The notes under the pieces are model-generated. The model was not told the DNA's origin. It saw nothing but the letters and a program-made list of their open reading frames with translations, and did no database searches. From the NCBI GenBank assembly GCA_019683855.1, contig JADGHP010000004.1:1-38471 (forward strand): a DNA stretch of 38,471 nt. Reading direction: 5' to 3'. How positions within the stretch are numbered: the stretch's first letter is position 1; each line of letters opens with the position of its first letter. Position numbers and translations under genes: made by a program. Shown piece after piece: positions 25,650-33,609 of this stretch. Source of the stretch: Thermoleophilia bacterium (GTDB lineage: Bacteria; Actinomycetota; Thermoleophilia; Gaiellales; Gaiellaceae).

Positions 25650-26588
25650 CGTGCGTCCGACCGCGACCGGACGCCACAGACGCGCGACGAGGCCCACGGT
25701 CCAGCCGAACAACGCCCCGGCGACGGCGACGTGGACGAGCACGAGCCACCACGGGACATGCCCGTAGGTGCGGTACTGGATCTCGCCGATGGCCATCTGA
25801 GCGAGCAGGATCGCGAGCAGCCCGGCGCACCCGCGGAGAAGCCAGGGGAACCGCCGCCGCTCCCGCCACGCCCACCCTGCGAGCAGGCAGAAGACGATCC
25901 CGAACGCCGCCACCGCGCGGACGTGCCAGTAGACGGACGGGTAGAAGGAGCCGAGACGCGGCACGACGGTCGTGCCCGAGCTGCCGGGGAAGCGACCGGC
26001 CGCGGTGGCGAAGGCGCCGCTGACGACCAGCGCGGACACCGAGGCGAGCAACGCCGCTCCGCCCGCGCGCGCGAGGGGCGGCAGCGGGGTTGCGCCGCCC
26101 CGCTCGAGCCGCGTCGCCTCGAGCAGCACGAGCACCCCGAGCCCGAGCACCGCGAGCGAGAGGAGCATGTGGGCGATCACGAGGTACGGGTTGAGGTTGT
26201 AGTAGACGGTGATCGCGCCGAGCGGCGCCTGCCCGAGCGTGCCCGCCAAAACCCCGAGCGCGAGGAGCTTCACGCCACGGCCCGCCCCCCGCGTCCGCCA
26301 GGCGCCGAGCGCGAGCGCGAGCGTCGAGAGCACGGTGAACAGGGAGAGGATCCGGTTCGAGAACTCGACCTCGGAGTGGAAGCCTTTCGCCGGCAGGAAC
26401 TGGTCGCGCTGGCAGCCGGGCCAGTGGTGACAGCCGAGGCCGGAGCCGGTCAGTCGCACCGTCGCGCCGGTGGCGACGATGAGGACGAGCATCGTGACCG
26501 CCGCGAGGGCGACGCCGCGGAACAGCCGCGGGCTGAGCGTCGGCGCACGCCACCGCGGCACCGCCGCCGGAACGGACTCCACGTGCAC
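25647..26588 (-). CDS. ctaA: Heme A synthase (CtaA/COX15 family)
   Basis: This 313-residue integral membrane protein oxidises heme O to heme A for cytochrome oxidase. About eight hydrophobic segments fit CtaA. The extracellular Cys pair of CtaA is visible as GLGCHHWPGC (about residues 51-60). Candidate heme-binding histidines lie in FHSEVEFSN, VIAHML, YWHVRAV and LVHVAVA. The EFSNRI motif carries the conserved Glu; the following position is Asn where many homologues have His. No oxidase subunit genes are adjacent. The GTG at 26588 is preceded by TACACT seven bases upstream and no Shine-Dalgarno, so it is probably leaderless. Confidence 0.9.
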   Translation of the reverse strand: MHVESVPAAVPRWRAPTLSPRLFRGVALAAVTMLVLIVATGATVRLTGSGLGCHHWPGCQRDQFLPAKGFHSEVEFSNRILSLFTVLSTLALALGAWRTRGAGRGVKLLALGVLAGTLGQAPLGAITVYYNLNPYLVIAHMLLSLAVLGLGVLVLLEATRLERGGATPLPPLARAGGAALLASVSALVVSGAFATAAGRFPGSSGTTVVPRLGSFYPSVYWHVRAVAAFGIVFCLLAGWAWRERRRFPWLLRGCAGLLAILLAQMAIGEIQYRTYGHVPWWLVLVHVAVAGALFGWTVGLVARLWRPVAVGRT

Positions 26589-26595
26589 GGAGGCG

Positions 26596-26601
26596 AGTGT
26601 A
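26596..26601 (-). promoter_or_regulatory. Candidate leaderless -10 for ctaA
   Basis: TACACT on the minus strand ends seven bases before the GTG at 26588. It is a good TANNNT match. Confidence 0.5.
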
Positions 26602-26669
26602 GACGCCTCCCAGCGCGAGCGCCGCGGTGAGGCGTCCCGGCGCCGCGCCCGAGCCGTTGCCGGCCCGCG

Positions 26670-27698
26670 TCAGGGCTCGAGCAGGACGCCCGCGCCCTCC
26701 TCGACCGAGCCGATGCGGGCGAGATAGAGCCCCGCGCGCTCGAACTCGGCCTGGAGCGAGAGCGACTTCTCCGCGGGCAGGCTCACGAGCAGCCCGCCCG
26801 CGGTCTGGGCGTCGTAGGCGAGCGCGAGCACGTCGTCGGGCACGCCGTCGCTTGCGACGTGCGGGCCCGCGAAGTCGCGGTTGCGCGGATCCCCGCCGGT
26901 GCGGACGCCGGCCCGCGCCGCTGCGAGCGCCCCGGGAAGGGCGGGGAGCGCGCCGGCCTGAAGCCGGATGCGGACGCCGCTCTGCTCCGCGGTCTCGTGC
27001 GCGTGGCCGAGCAGGCCGAAGCCGGTGACGTCGGTGACCGCGCTCGGCTGGAACGGGCGGAGCACGTCCGCGGCGGCTCCGTTCAGCGTCGTCATCCAGC
27101 GCGCCGCCTCCGTGTACGCGTCCTCCGCCACGACGCCCTTCGCGTGCCCGGCGAGGACGAGCCCCGTTCCGAGCGGCTTGGTGAGGAAGACGGCGTCGCC
27201 CGGCCGCGCTCCGCTCTTGCGCCACACGCCGTCGGGGTGCACGGTGCCCACGACGGCGAGGCCGTACTTGGGCTCGTGATCCCGGATCGTGTGGCCGCCG
27301 GCGAGCAGCGCGCCCGCCGCCCGCACCTGCTCGTCCGCGGCCGCGAGCAACGCACCCACCGTCTCGGTCGCAAGGTCCTCCGGGAATGCCGCGATCGAGA
27401 GCGCGAGCAGCGGCGCGCCGCCCATCGCGAAGACGTCGTTGAGCGCGTTGGTCGCCGCGATCCGCCCGAACAGCGCGGGGTCGTCGACGAGCGGCGGGAA
27501 GAAGTCGAGGGTGAAGACGAGCGCGCGCTCCTCGTCGAGCCGGTACACGGCGGCGTCGTCGGCGGGCGAGAGGCCGACGAGGAGGTTCTCCGCCTCGACC
27601 GGCACGAACCCCTTCAGCAGCTCCCCCAGCCGCGCCGCCGAGTACTTCGCGGCACAACCCCCGCCGACGGTGAGGCGCGCGAGACCGGTCCCCTCCAC
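26670..27698 (-). CDS. selD: Selenophosphate synthase (selenide, water dikinase)
   Basis: This 342-residue enzyme makes selenophosphate from selenide and ATP, the donor for selenocysteine, selenouridine or selenium cofactors. The glycine-rich loop reads TVGGGCAAKYSAARL; Cys15 and Lys18 correspond to the catalytic Cys17 and Lys20 of E. coli SelD, while the second loop Cys is Ala. Metal-binding motifs follow (SPADDAAV, FTLDFFPPLVDDPALFGRIAATNALNDVFAMGG, GGHTIRD) and VTDVTGFGLLGHAHE is intact. SelA, SelB, tRNA-Sec and SelU are not in this window. The GTG at 27698 has TACAGT seven bases upstream. The gene diverges from the SDR with overlapping -10 elements. Confidence 0.94.
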   Translation of the reverse strand: MEGTGLARLTVGGGCAAKYSAARLGELLKGFVPVEAENLLVGLSPADDAAVYRLDEERALVFTLDFFPPLVDDPALFGRIAATNALNDVFAMGGAPLLALSIAAFPEDLATETVGALLAAADEQVRAAGALLAGGHTIRDHEPKYGLAVVGTVHPDGVWRKSGARPGDAVFLTKPLGTGLVLAGHAKGVVAEDAYTEAARWMTTLNGAAADVLRPFQPSAVTDVTGFGLLGHAHETAEQSGVRIRLQAGALPALPGALAAARAGVRTGGDPRNRDFAGPHVASDGVPDDVLALAYDAQTAGGLLVSLPAEKSLSLQAEFERAGLYLARIGSVEEGAGVLLEP

Positions 27699-27704
27699 GG
27701 GGTT

Positions 27705-27711
27705 TACTGTA
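27705..27711. promoter_or_regulatory. Overlapping divergent leaderless -10 elements (selD and SDR)
   Basis: TACTGT on plus (27705-27710) lies six bases before the SDR GTG at 27717. TACAGT on minus (27711-27706) lies seven bases before the selD GTG at 27698. The 18-base gap between the genes can hold no ribosome-binding site for either, and the two -10s share five base pairs. Confidence 0.5.
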
Positions 27712-27716
27712 CGCCC

Positions 27717-28424
27717 GTGGAGAGGGCGGCACTCGTCACGGGCGGCTCCTCGGGGATCGGCCTCGCCATCGCGCGCATGCTACGGGAGGAGGGGTTCGCG
27801 CTGACGCTCGCGTCGCGCCGGGCGGATAAGGTCGAGGCCGCGGCCGCCGAGCTGGGCGCGGCGGCGGTGGCGGCGAACATGGCCGACGCCGACGACTGCG
27901 CGCGGGTCGTCGCGGAGCACCGCGAGCGCTTCGGCCGGCTCGACGTGCTCGTCAACTCGGCGGGTATCGGCATCGCGGGCCGGGTGGAGAGCTTCCCGTC
28001 GAAGCACCTCGACCTCCAGCTCGGCGTCAACCTCCGCGGGCTCTTCCTCGTCACCCAGGCCGCGATCCCGCTGCTGCGCGAGACGCGCGGCTGGATCGTC
28101 AACCTCGCCTCGATCGCCGGCACGCTGCCCGCGCCTGGGCTCGCCGTCTACGGCGCGACGAAGGCCGCGGTGATCTCGCTCACGCACTCGCTGAACGAGG
28201 AGCTCGAGCCTGACGGGGTGCGCGCCGTCGCCATCTGTCCCGGGTTCGTGGACACGCCGATGGCGGAGTGGGCCGGGATCGCCCGCGAGGAGATGATCCG
28301 ACCCGAGGACTGCGCCGAGGTGGTGCGCATGTGCCTGCGGCTCAGCCCGCGCGCCCGGATCCCGCACGTGGTGATCGAGCGAATGGGCTCCGCCGACGGC
28401 GGCGTGCCGATGCTGCGGGACTGA
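27717..28424 (+). CDS. Short-chain dehydrogenase/reductase
   Basis: This 235-residue classical SDR oxidises or reduces a small alcohol or ketone with NAD(P). The cofactor motif TGGSSGIG is near residue 8 and NSAG near 80. The catalytic set is Ser (VNLASIAG), Tyr and Lys (VYGATKAAV). Substrate is unknown. The GTG start at 27717 is supported by the promoter geometry and by the position of the cofactor motif; the frame is open far upstream through the selD gene, which is a shadow. It converges with the sulfurtransferase. Confidence 0.93.
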   Translation: MERAALVTGGSSGIGLAIARMLREEGFALTLASRRADKVEAAAAELGAAAVAANMADADDCARVVAEHRERFGRLDVLVNSAGIGIAGRVESFPSKHLDLQLGVNLRGLFLVTQAAIPLLRETRGWIVNLASIAGTLPAPGLAVYGATKAAVISLTHSLNEELEPDGVRAVAICPGFVDTPMAEWAGIAREEMIRPEDCAEVVRMCLRLSPRARIPHVVIERMGSADGGVPMLRD

Positions 28425-28451
28425 TCGCGGCAGGACCGTCCGCTCGAGCGG

Positions 28452-28482
28452 CGGGCGGCCGAGATCGCGTCCCGACCGCCCG
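28452..28482. terminator. Hairpin between convergent SDR and sulfurtransferase genes
   Basis: CGGGCGG (28452-28458) and CCGCCCG (28476-28482) pair perfectly with a 17-base loop in the 75-base gap between the two stops. No T tract. Candidate bidirectional terminator. Confidence 0.4.
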
Positions 28483-28499
28483 GCGCCCGCGCGAGCGCG

Positions 28500-29336
28500 T
28501 CAGCGCTCGATGGGGACGTCGACGAGGTTGCCCCACTCCGTCCACGAGCCGTCGTAGTTGCGGACGCGTTCGTAGCCGAGCAGCTCGTGGAGGACGAACC
28601 AGGTGTGCGCGCTGCGCTCGCCGATGCGGCAGTACGCCGTGACCTCCTTGTCGGGCGTGACGCCCTTGGAGCCGTACAGCTCCCGCAGCTCGTCCGCCGA
28701 CTTGAAGGTGCCGTCGTCGCGGACCGCCTGCGCCCACGGAATCGACTGCGCGGTCGGGATGTGACCGGTGCGGGACGCGCCCTCCTGCTCGTATCCCGGA
28801 GGCGCCATCAGCTCGCCCGCGTACTCCTGCGGGCTGCGCACGTCCACGAGCGCGCGGCCGTCCTCGCCGATCCACTGCAGCACCTGGTCGCGGTACGCGC
28901 GGATCGACTCGTCCCGCTCCTTCGCGGTGTACGTCTTGGGCTGCGGCGAGGGCGGCTCCGTCGTCAGCTCGCGCCCCTCGTCGATCCACTTCTGCCGGCC
29001 GCCGTCGAGGATCCGGACGTCCTCGTGCCCGTAGATCTTCAGGTACCAGTACGCGTACGCGGCGAACCAGTTGTTCTTGTCGCCGTAGAGGACGACGGTC
29101 GTGTCGTTGCCGATCCCGCGCTCGCCGAGCAACCGCTCGAAGACGTCCTTCTGGACGATGTCGCGCTCGATCGGGTCCTGCAGGTCCTCCTTCCAGTGCA
29201 GCTTCACCGCACCGGGGATGTGCCCCTCCTCGTAGAGGTCGGGGTTCTCGTCGACCTCGGCGACGACGACGCTCTCGTCGCTCAGGTGCTCCGCCACCCA
29301 GTCGGTCGAGACGAGCACGTCCTTCGCGTAACCCAT
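28500..29336 (-). CDS. Thiosulfate sulfurtransferase (CysA/SseA-type, two rhodanese domains)
   Basis: This 278-residue enzyme transfers sulfane sulfur from thiosulfate to an acceptor. The first rhodanese domain (about 5-125) is inactive; the second (about 145-275) has the catalytic Cys236 in the CRIGERS loop, followed by [13 protein letters not shown]. This loop and the first-domain [11 protein letters not shown] are close to mycobacterial CysA-type proteins, as I recall them. The ATG at 29336 is well placed behind GGGAGG. The 5' region has an 8-bp palindrome over a good promoter. The selD gene nearby may be coincidental. Confidence 0.93.
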   Translation of the reverse strand: MGYAKDVLVSTDWVAEHLSDESVVVAEVDENPDLYEEGHIPGAVKLHWKEDLQDPIERDIVQKDVFERLLGERGIGNDTTVVLYGDKNNWFAAYAYWYLKIYGHEDVRILDGGRQKWIDEGRELTTEPPSPQPKTYTAKERDESIRAYRDQVLQWIGEDGRALVDVRSPQEYAGELMAPPGYEQEGASRTGHIPTAQSIPWAQAVRDDGTFKSADELRELYGSKGVTPDKEVTAYCRIGERSAHTWFVLHELLGYERVRNYDGSWTEWGNLVDVPIER

Positions 29337-29347
29337 TCGCAGCCTCC

Positions 29348-29372
29348 CGTAACTTTCCTTTTTGAAGTTACG
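29348..29372. promoter_or_regulatory. Palindromic operator in the sulfurtransferase leader
   Basis: CGTAACTT and AAGTTACG are perfect 8-bp inverted repeats separated by nine A/T-richer bases. They extend from just downstream of the -10 across the probable transcription start, which fits repression. The regulator is unknown; the motif is A+T-rich in a G+C-rich context. Confidence 0.6.
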
Positions 29373-29374
29373 TG

Positions 29375-29403
29375 AGTATCGCAGGACGCTCCCGGCTCGG
29401 CAA
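29375..29403 (-). promoter_or_regulatory. Promoter of the sulfurtransferase gene
   Basis: On the minus strand, TTGCCG (29403-29398), a 17-base spacer and GATACT (29380-29375) form a promoter with four matches in each box. Transcription would start near 29368, inside the palindrome. Confidence 0.5.
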
Positions 29404-29527
29404 CCCCGCGGAGCGACCGGCTCGGACGGCGCGCGCGCGAGCGTGCGCCCGAAGGCCGTGTCGCTCCCACCGAAGCCGCGGCGGGGCCCCTCTCGTCTCG
29501 GCCGCGCAGACGCCGGCGACGAAGCTG

Positions 29528-30124
29528 CTACGCGCGCAGCCAGTCGCGCCGGGCGGCGCGAATACGGCTCAGCTCCTCGTCGCCGAGGACGCCGGTCCGC
29601 CGGCCGACCATGCCGAGGATTCCGGCCGCGAGGAACATCCACGCCTCGGCGTCCGCGTCCCGGTCGGGCGAGATGCTCCCCTGCTCCTGGCCGCGGCGGA
29701 TCACCGACGCGGCGAAGGCGTGCACCTCGCGCAGGTGCCGGCGCAGGTGGCGACGCAGCTCGGGCTCCTCGGCTGCCTCGGTGAGCGCCTGCACCCAGAG
29801 CTCCGCGAGCTGCAGCTTCGCGTCCCGTACCGAGGCGTGCTTGCGGTCCATCGCCTCGACGGCTGCGCACGCGTCGTCCGCATGGGCGGCGAGCGCCGTC
29901 TCCCAGGCGCTGCGCGCCCGCTCCCAGACGTGGTCGAGGACGGCCAGGTACAGCTCCCGCTTCGAGGCGAAGTGGCGGTAGAGGATCGGCTCCGAGACGC
30001 CGGCGGCGCGCGCGATCTCCGCCGTCGTCGTGCCCCGGTAGCTGCCGTCGGTGAAGAGCCGCAGCGCCGCCTCGAGGAGCGCGCGCCGCCGCTCCACCGC
30101 CGGCATGCGCGCGCTCACCGTCAC
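29528..30124 (-). CDS. TetR-family transcriptional regulator
   Basis: This 198-residue repressor has a TetR-type helix-turn-helix at about residues 30-55 ([31 protein letters not shown]). A helical ligand-binding domain follows and is not like other proteins in detail. The GTG at 30124 overlaps the exporter stop by four bases, so the repressor is translated after the pump on the same mRNA. It probably binds the palindrome at 31584-31597 and thus represses its own operon. The inducer is unknown. Confidence 0.92.
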   Translation of the reverse strand: MTVSARMPAVERRRALLEAALRLFTDGSYRGTTTAEIARAAGVSEPILYRHFASKRELYLAVLDHVWERARSAWETALAAHADDACAAVEAMDRKHASVRDAKLQLAELWVQALTEAAEEPELRRHLRRHLREVHAFAASVIRRGQEQGSISPDRDADAEAWMFLAAGILGMVGRRTGVLGDEELSRIRAARRDWLRA

Positions 30125-31560
30125 GCTGCCGCCGCCTCCAGGACCTGCTCCGCCGCCGCCTGCGCGCGCGTGCGCACCGTGAGCACGGCGACGAGCGCGG
30201 CGGCGAAGGTGATCCCGGCGCTCACGAGCAGCGCCGCGTGCAGGCCGTTCACGTAGTCCTGCGCGCCCGCGGCCGTGCGCGCGGGGTGGTGGATGTACGA
30301 GGCGAGGATCGCGCCCATGAGGGCGATCCCCAGCGAGCCGCCGACCTGGCGGAAGCTGTTGAGCACGCCCGAGCCGACGCCGGCCTTGTCGACCGGCACC
30401 GCTCCCATCGCCGCGGAGGTCATCGGCGACATCGTCATCGCCATGCCGACGCCGCCGAGCAGCATCGCGGGCAGCAGCGTCCAGAAGTCGGAGTGCACGC
30501 CGACGCGCTGGTAGAGGAGCAGCGACACGCCGACGATCGTCATCCCGCCTCCCATCAGCCAGCGCGAGCCGATCCGGTCGGAGGTGCGGCCCGCGATCGG
30601 GGCGACGACGATGATGAGCAGCGTCATCGGCAGGAAGATCGCGCCCGCCTTCGTCGGCGAGTAGCCGAGGATGTTCTGCACGTAGAGGGAGACGAAGAAG
30701 AAGACACCGAACATCCCGAGCGAGACGAGCATCGCCACGACGTTCGCGCCGGCGAACGCGCCGATCCGGAACAGCGACAGGTCGAGCATCGGCAGCCGGC
30801 GGCGGCGCTCGATCGCCACGAAGGCGACGAGCAGCACGGCGGCGGCGACGAAGAGGCCGACGATCTCGGCCGACGTCCAGCCGTGCCGGTTGCCCTCGAT
30901 CAGGGCGTAGCTCACCGCGAGCAAGCCCAGGCCCGAGGTGAGAAGCCCCGGCAGGTCGACGCTCTGCTCGAGCGAGGTGTCGCGCGACTCCGGGATGAAG
31001 AGCCGCGAGGCGACGATCCCCGCGGCGCCCACCGGCACGTTGACGAAGAAGATCCAGCTCCAGTCGATGTTGTCGACGATTAGGCCGCCGCAGAGCGGGC
31101 CGAGCGCGAGCGCGAGCGCCGAGACCCCGGCCCAGATGCCGATCGCCTGGCCGCGCTCGCGCGGCGGGAAGGTGGCCGTGATGATCGAGAGCGTCGCCGG
31201 GCTCATCAGCGCGGCGCCGATGCCCTGCACCGCGCGGGCGCCGATGAGGAAGCCGGCGCTGGGCGCGAGACCGCAGGCGAGAGACGAGAGCGTGAAGACG
31301 GCGAGACCGGCGACGAAGATGCGCCGGCGGCCGTAGAGGTCGGCGAGCTTGCCTCCCGTGACGAGCAGCGCGGCGAACGTCAGCGCGTACGCGGTCACGA
31401 TCCACTCGAGCTCCGCGATCGAGATGCGCAGGTCGCGCTCGATCGACGGCAGCGCCACGTTCACCACGGTGTTGTCGAGCATGATCATGAACAGGCCGAC
31501 GGCGACCGCGGCGAGCGTCCACCACTTCCGGTTCTCCTCGGCGAAGATGCGAGCCTTCAT
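30121..31560 (-). CDS. DHA2-type MFS drug exporter (EmrB/QacA family)
   Basis: This 479-residue transporter belongs to the 14-helix DHA2 group that pumps out drugs using the proton gradient. Near the start, [13 protein letters not shown] is the motif D1 region of the family. Motif A is [12 protein letters not shown] (near residue 70), and antiporter motif C is [19 protein letters not shown] near residues 150-170. Helices continue to the C-terminal region with alanine-rich tail. The ATG at 31560 has AAGGAGG upstream, so it is leadered. It leads the operon with its TetR regulator. Confidence 0.93.
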   Translation of the reverse strand: MKARIFAEENRKWWTLAAVAVGLFMIMLDNTVVNVALPSIERDLRISIAELEWIVTAYALTFAALLVTGGKLADLYGRRRIFVAGLAVFTLSSLACGLAPSAGFLIGARAVQGIGAALMSPATLSIITATFPPRERGQAIGIWAGVSALALALGPLCGGLIVDNIDWSWIFFVNVPVGAAGIVASRLFIPESRDTSLEQSVDLPGLLTSGLGLLAVSYALIEGNRHGWTSAEIVGLFVAAAVLLVAFVAIERRRRLPMLDLSLFRIGAFAGANVVAMLVSLGMFGVFFFVSLYVQNILGYSPTKAGAIFLPMTLLIIVVAPIAGRTSDRIGSRWLMGGGMTIVGVSLLLYQRVGVHSDFWTLLPAMLLGGVGMAMTMSPMTSAAMGAVPVDKAGVGSGVLNSFRQVGGSLGIALMGAILASYIHHPARTAAGAQDYVNGLHAALLVSAGITFAAALVAVLTVRTRAQAAAEQVLEAAAA

Positions 31561-31583
31561 CCGCCTCCTTCGGTTCGCTTACG

Positions 31584-31597
31584 TTAGTGAACACTAA
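31584..31597. promoter_or_regulatory. Candidate TetR operator upstream of the DHA2 exporter
   Basis: TTAGTG-AA-CACTAA is a perfect 6-bp inverted repeat 23 bases upstream of the exporter ATG. It lies in the gap between the divergent exporter and acyl-CoA synthetase genes, overlapping -10-like sequences (TAGTTT). It is the natural site for the TetR protein encoded second in the operon. Confidence 0.55.
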
Positions 31598-31642
31598 ACT
31601 AGGCTAGCGGCGACTACCAGGTCTCCGTCGGGCGGGAGGGGA

Positions 31643-31648
31643 TAGGCT
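31643..31648 (+). promoter_or_regulatory. Candidate leaderless -10 for the acyl-CoA synthetase
   Basis: TAGGCT ends six bases before the GTG at 31655. The same hexamer and spacing occur before nadE. Confidence 0.5.
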
Positions 31649-31654
31649 TTCGCC

Positions 31655-33565
31655 GTGCCGAGCGACGACGTCATCTGGCGACCCTCGCCGGAGCTCGTCG
31701 AGCAGGCGAACGTGACGCGGCTCGCGCGCAGGCTCGACGCCGGCGACTACCGCGCGCTGCACCGCATCTCGGTGGAGGAGCCCGAGCGCTTCTGGCCGGC
31801 GGTCGTCGAGGATCTCGGGATCGCGTTCTCCCGGCCGTGGGACGCCGTCGTCGACCTCTCGCGCGGGCCGGAGTGGGCGCGCTGGTTCGTCGGCGGGCGG
31901 CTGAACGTCGCGCGCGTCTGCGTCCACCGCTGGGCGGCCGAGCGCCCGGACGAGGAGGCGCTCGTCGGCCTCTACGAGGACGGCGGCCGCGAGAGCCTCA
32001 CGTGGAGCGCGTTCTCGCGCGAGACGGCGCGGGTCGCGGGGGCGCTGCGCGAGCTCGGCGTCGGCGAGGGCGACCGGGTCGCGATCTTCATGCCCATGTG
32101 CCCGGCGGTGGCGGTCGCCTCGCACGCGTGCGCCGAGGTCGGCGCCGTCCAGGTGCCGATCTTCTCCGGCTTCGCCGCGCCCGCGATCGCCTCGCGGCTG
32201 CAGGACTCGGGGGCGAAGGTCGTACTCTGCGCGGACTGGTCGCTGCGGCGCGGCCGCCGGGTGGAGATGCGCGCGACGCTCGAGGAGGCGCTCGCCGGGG
32301 GCGGCCACGCCGTCGAGCACGTGGTGACGTGGGAGCGGGAGCGCCGCGCGTGGCCGGAGCTCGTGACGCGGCAGCCGGGCGAGCCGGCGCCCGTCGAGGT
32401 CGACTCGGAGGCTCCGTACCTGATCGCGTACACGTCGGGCACGACCGGGCGCCCGAAGGGAGCCCTGCACGTCCAGGGCGGCTTCCTCGTCTCGATCGCG
32501 CGCGAGGTCGCCTACCAGACGGACGTCAAGCCCGGCGATCGGATCCACTTCGCGACCGACATGGGCTGGATCATGGGCCCGTGGACGGTGGTCGGGGGCT
32601 GCGCCGCCGGCGCGACGATCGTGTTCGCCGAGGGCGCGCCCGATTGGCCGCACGATCGCCTCTGGCGGCTCGTCGAGTCGGAGCGGGTGACGATGCTCGG
32701 CCTCTCGCCGACGCTCGTCCGCGCGCTCGCCCCGCAGGGCGACCCGCAGGCCGATCTCTCCTCGCTGCGGGCGATCTGCACGACGGGAGAGCCGTGGAAC
32801 CCCGACCCGTACCGCTGGCTGCACGAGCGAGTCGGCGGCGGGCGCGCGCCGATCGTGAACGTCTCCGGGGGCACCGAGGTGGCCGCCTGCTTCCTGACGA
32901 CGGTGATCACCGAGCCGGTGAAGCCCGTCGCGCTCGGCTTTCCGGCGCTCGGGATGGACCTGGACGTCGTGGACGCCGAGGGCCGCCCGGTGCGCGGCGA
33001 GGTGGGCGAGCTCGTCTGCCGGCGCCCGTGGCCGGGCATGACGCGGGGCATCTGGGGCGACGAGGAGCGCTACCTCGACACCTACTGGCGCCGCTTCCCG
33101 GGGATCTGGACGCACGGCGACTGGGCCTCGGTCGACGCGGACGGGTACTGGTTCCTGCACGGCCGCAGCGACGACACGCTCAACATCGCCGGCAAGCGCA
33201 TCGGGCCCGCGGAGATCGAGTCCGCCGCGATCGGGAGCGGTTGCGTGGCCGAGGCGGCGGCGGTCGGGATCCCGCACGAGGTGAAGGGCGAGGTGGCGTG
33301 GCTCTTCTGCGTCCCGCGGCCGGGCACAGAGCCGGACGAGGCGACGAGCGCTGCGGTCTCGGAGGCGGTGGCGAGCGAGCTCGGGAAGGCGTTCGCGCCG
33401 GCCCGGATCGTCTGGGTGCGAGCGCTGCCGAAGACGCGCTCCGCCAAGATCGTGCGCCGGGCGGTGCGCGCGCGGGCGCTCGGGAGCGACCCCGGCGACC
33501 TCTCCTCGCTCGAGAACCCCGAGGCGCTCGAGGAGATCGCGCGCGCTCTGGCGCGCGCACGCTGA
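31655..33565 (+). CDS. AMP-dependent acyl-CoA synthetase (acetyl-CoA synthetase-like)
   Basis: This 636-residue adenylating enzyme activates a carboxylic acid to its CoA thioester. The order of motifs is complete: YTSGTTGRPKGALH (about residue 260), NVSGGTEVAA (about 405), YWFLHGRSDDTLNIAGKRIGPAEIES (about 497-520) and the late catalytic Lys in KTRSAKIVRR. The N-terminal cap (about 1-110) is of the ACS type. It is likely an acetate- or short-chain-specific enzyme, but chain length cannot be set from motif alone. The GTG start at 31655 is preceded by TAGGCT. nadE follows 44 bases later. Confidence 0.93.
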   Translation: MPSDDVIWRPSPELVEQANVTRLARRLDAGDYRALHRISVEEPERFWPAVVEDLGIAFSRPWDAVVDLSRGPEWARWFVGGRLNVARVCVHRWAAERPDEEALVGLYEDGGRESLTWSAFSRETARVAGALRELGVGEGDRVAIFMPMCPAVAVASHACAEVGAVQVPIFSGFAAPAIASRLQDSGAKVVLCADWSLRRGRRVEMRATLEEALAGGGHAVEHVVTWERERRAWPELVTRQPGEPAPVEVDSEAPYLIAYTSGTTGRPKGALHVQGGFLVSIAREVAYQTDVKPGDRIHFATDMGWIMGPWTVVGGCAAGATIVFAEGAPDWPHDRLWRLVESERVTMLGLSPTLVRALAPQGDPQADLSSLRAICTTGEPWNPDPYRWLHERVGGGRAPIVNVSGGTEVAACFLTTVITEPVKPVALGFPALGMDLDVVDAEGRPVRGEVGELVCRRPWPGMTRGIWGDEERYLDTYWRRFPGIWTHGDWASVDADGYWFLHGRSDDTLNIAGKRIGPAEIESAAIGSGCVAEAAAVGIPHEVKGEVAWLFCVPRPGTEPDEATSAAVSEAVASELGKAFAPARIVWVRALPKTRSAKIVRRAVRARALGSDPGDLSSLENPEALEEIARALARAR

Positions 33566-33597
33566 GGTCCGAGGAGGGATTCGTGGTTTTCGCCTGC

Positions 33598-33603
33598 TAG
33601 GCT
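33598..33603 (+). promoter_or_regulatory. Candidate leaderless -10 for nadE, inside a palindrome
   Basis: TAGGCT ends six bases before the ATG at 33610. It lies in an imperfect palindrome at 33586-33608: GTTTT and AAAAC flank GCCT-GCT-AGGC with one mismatched pair. A regulator bound there would cover the promoter. Confidence 0.5.
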
Positions 33604-33609
33604 AAAACT

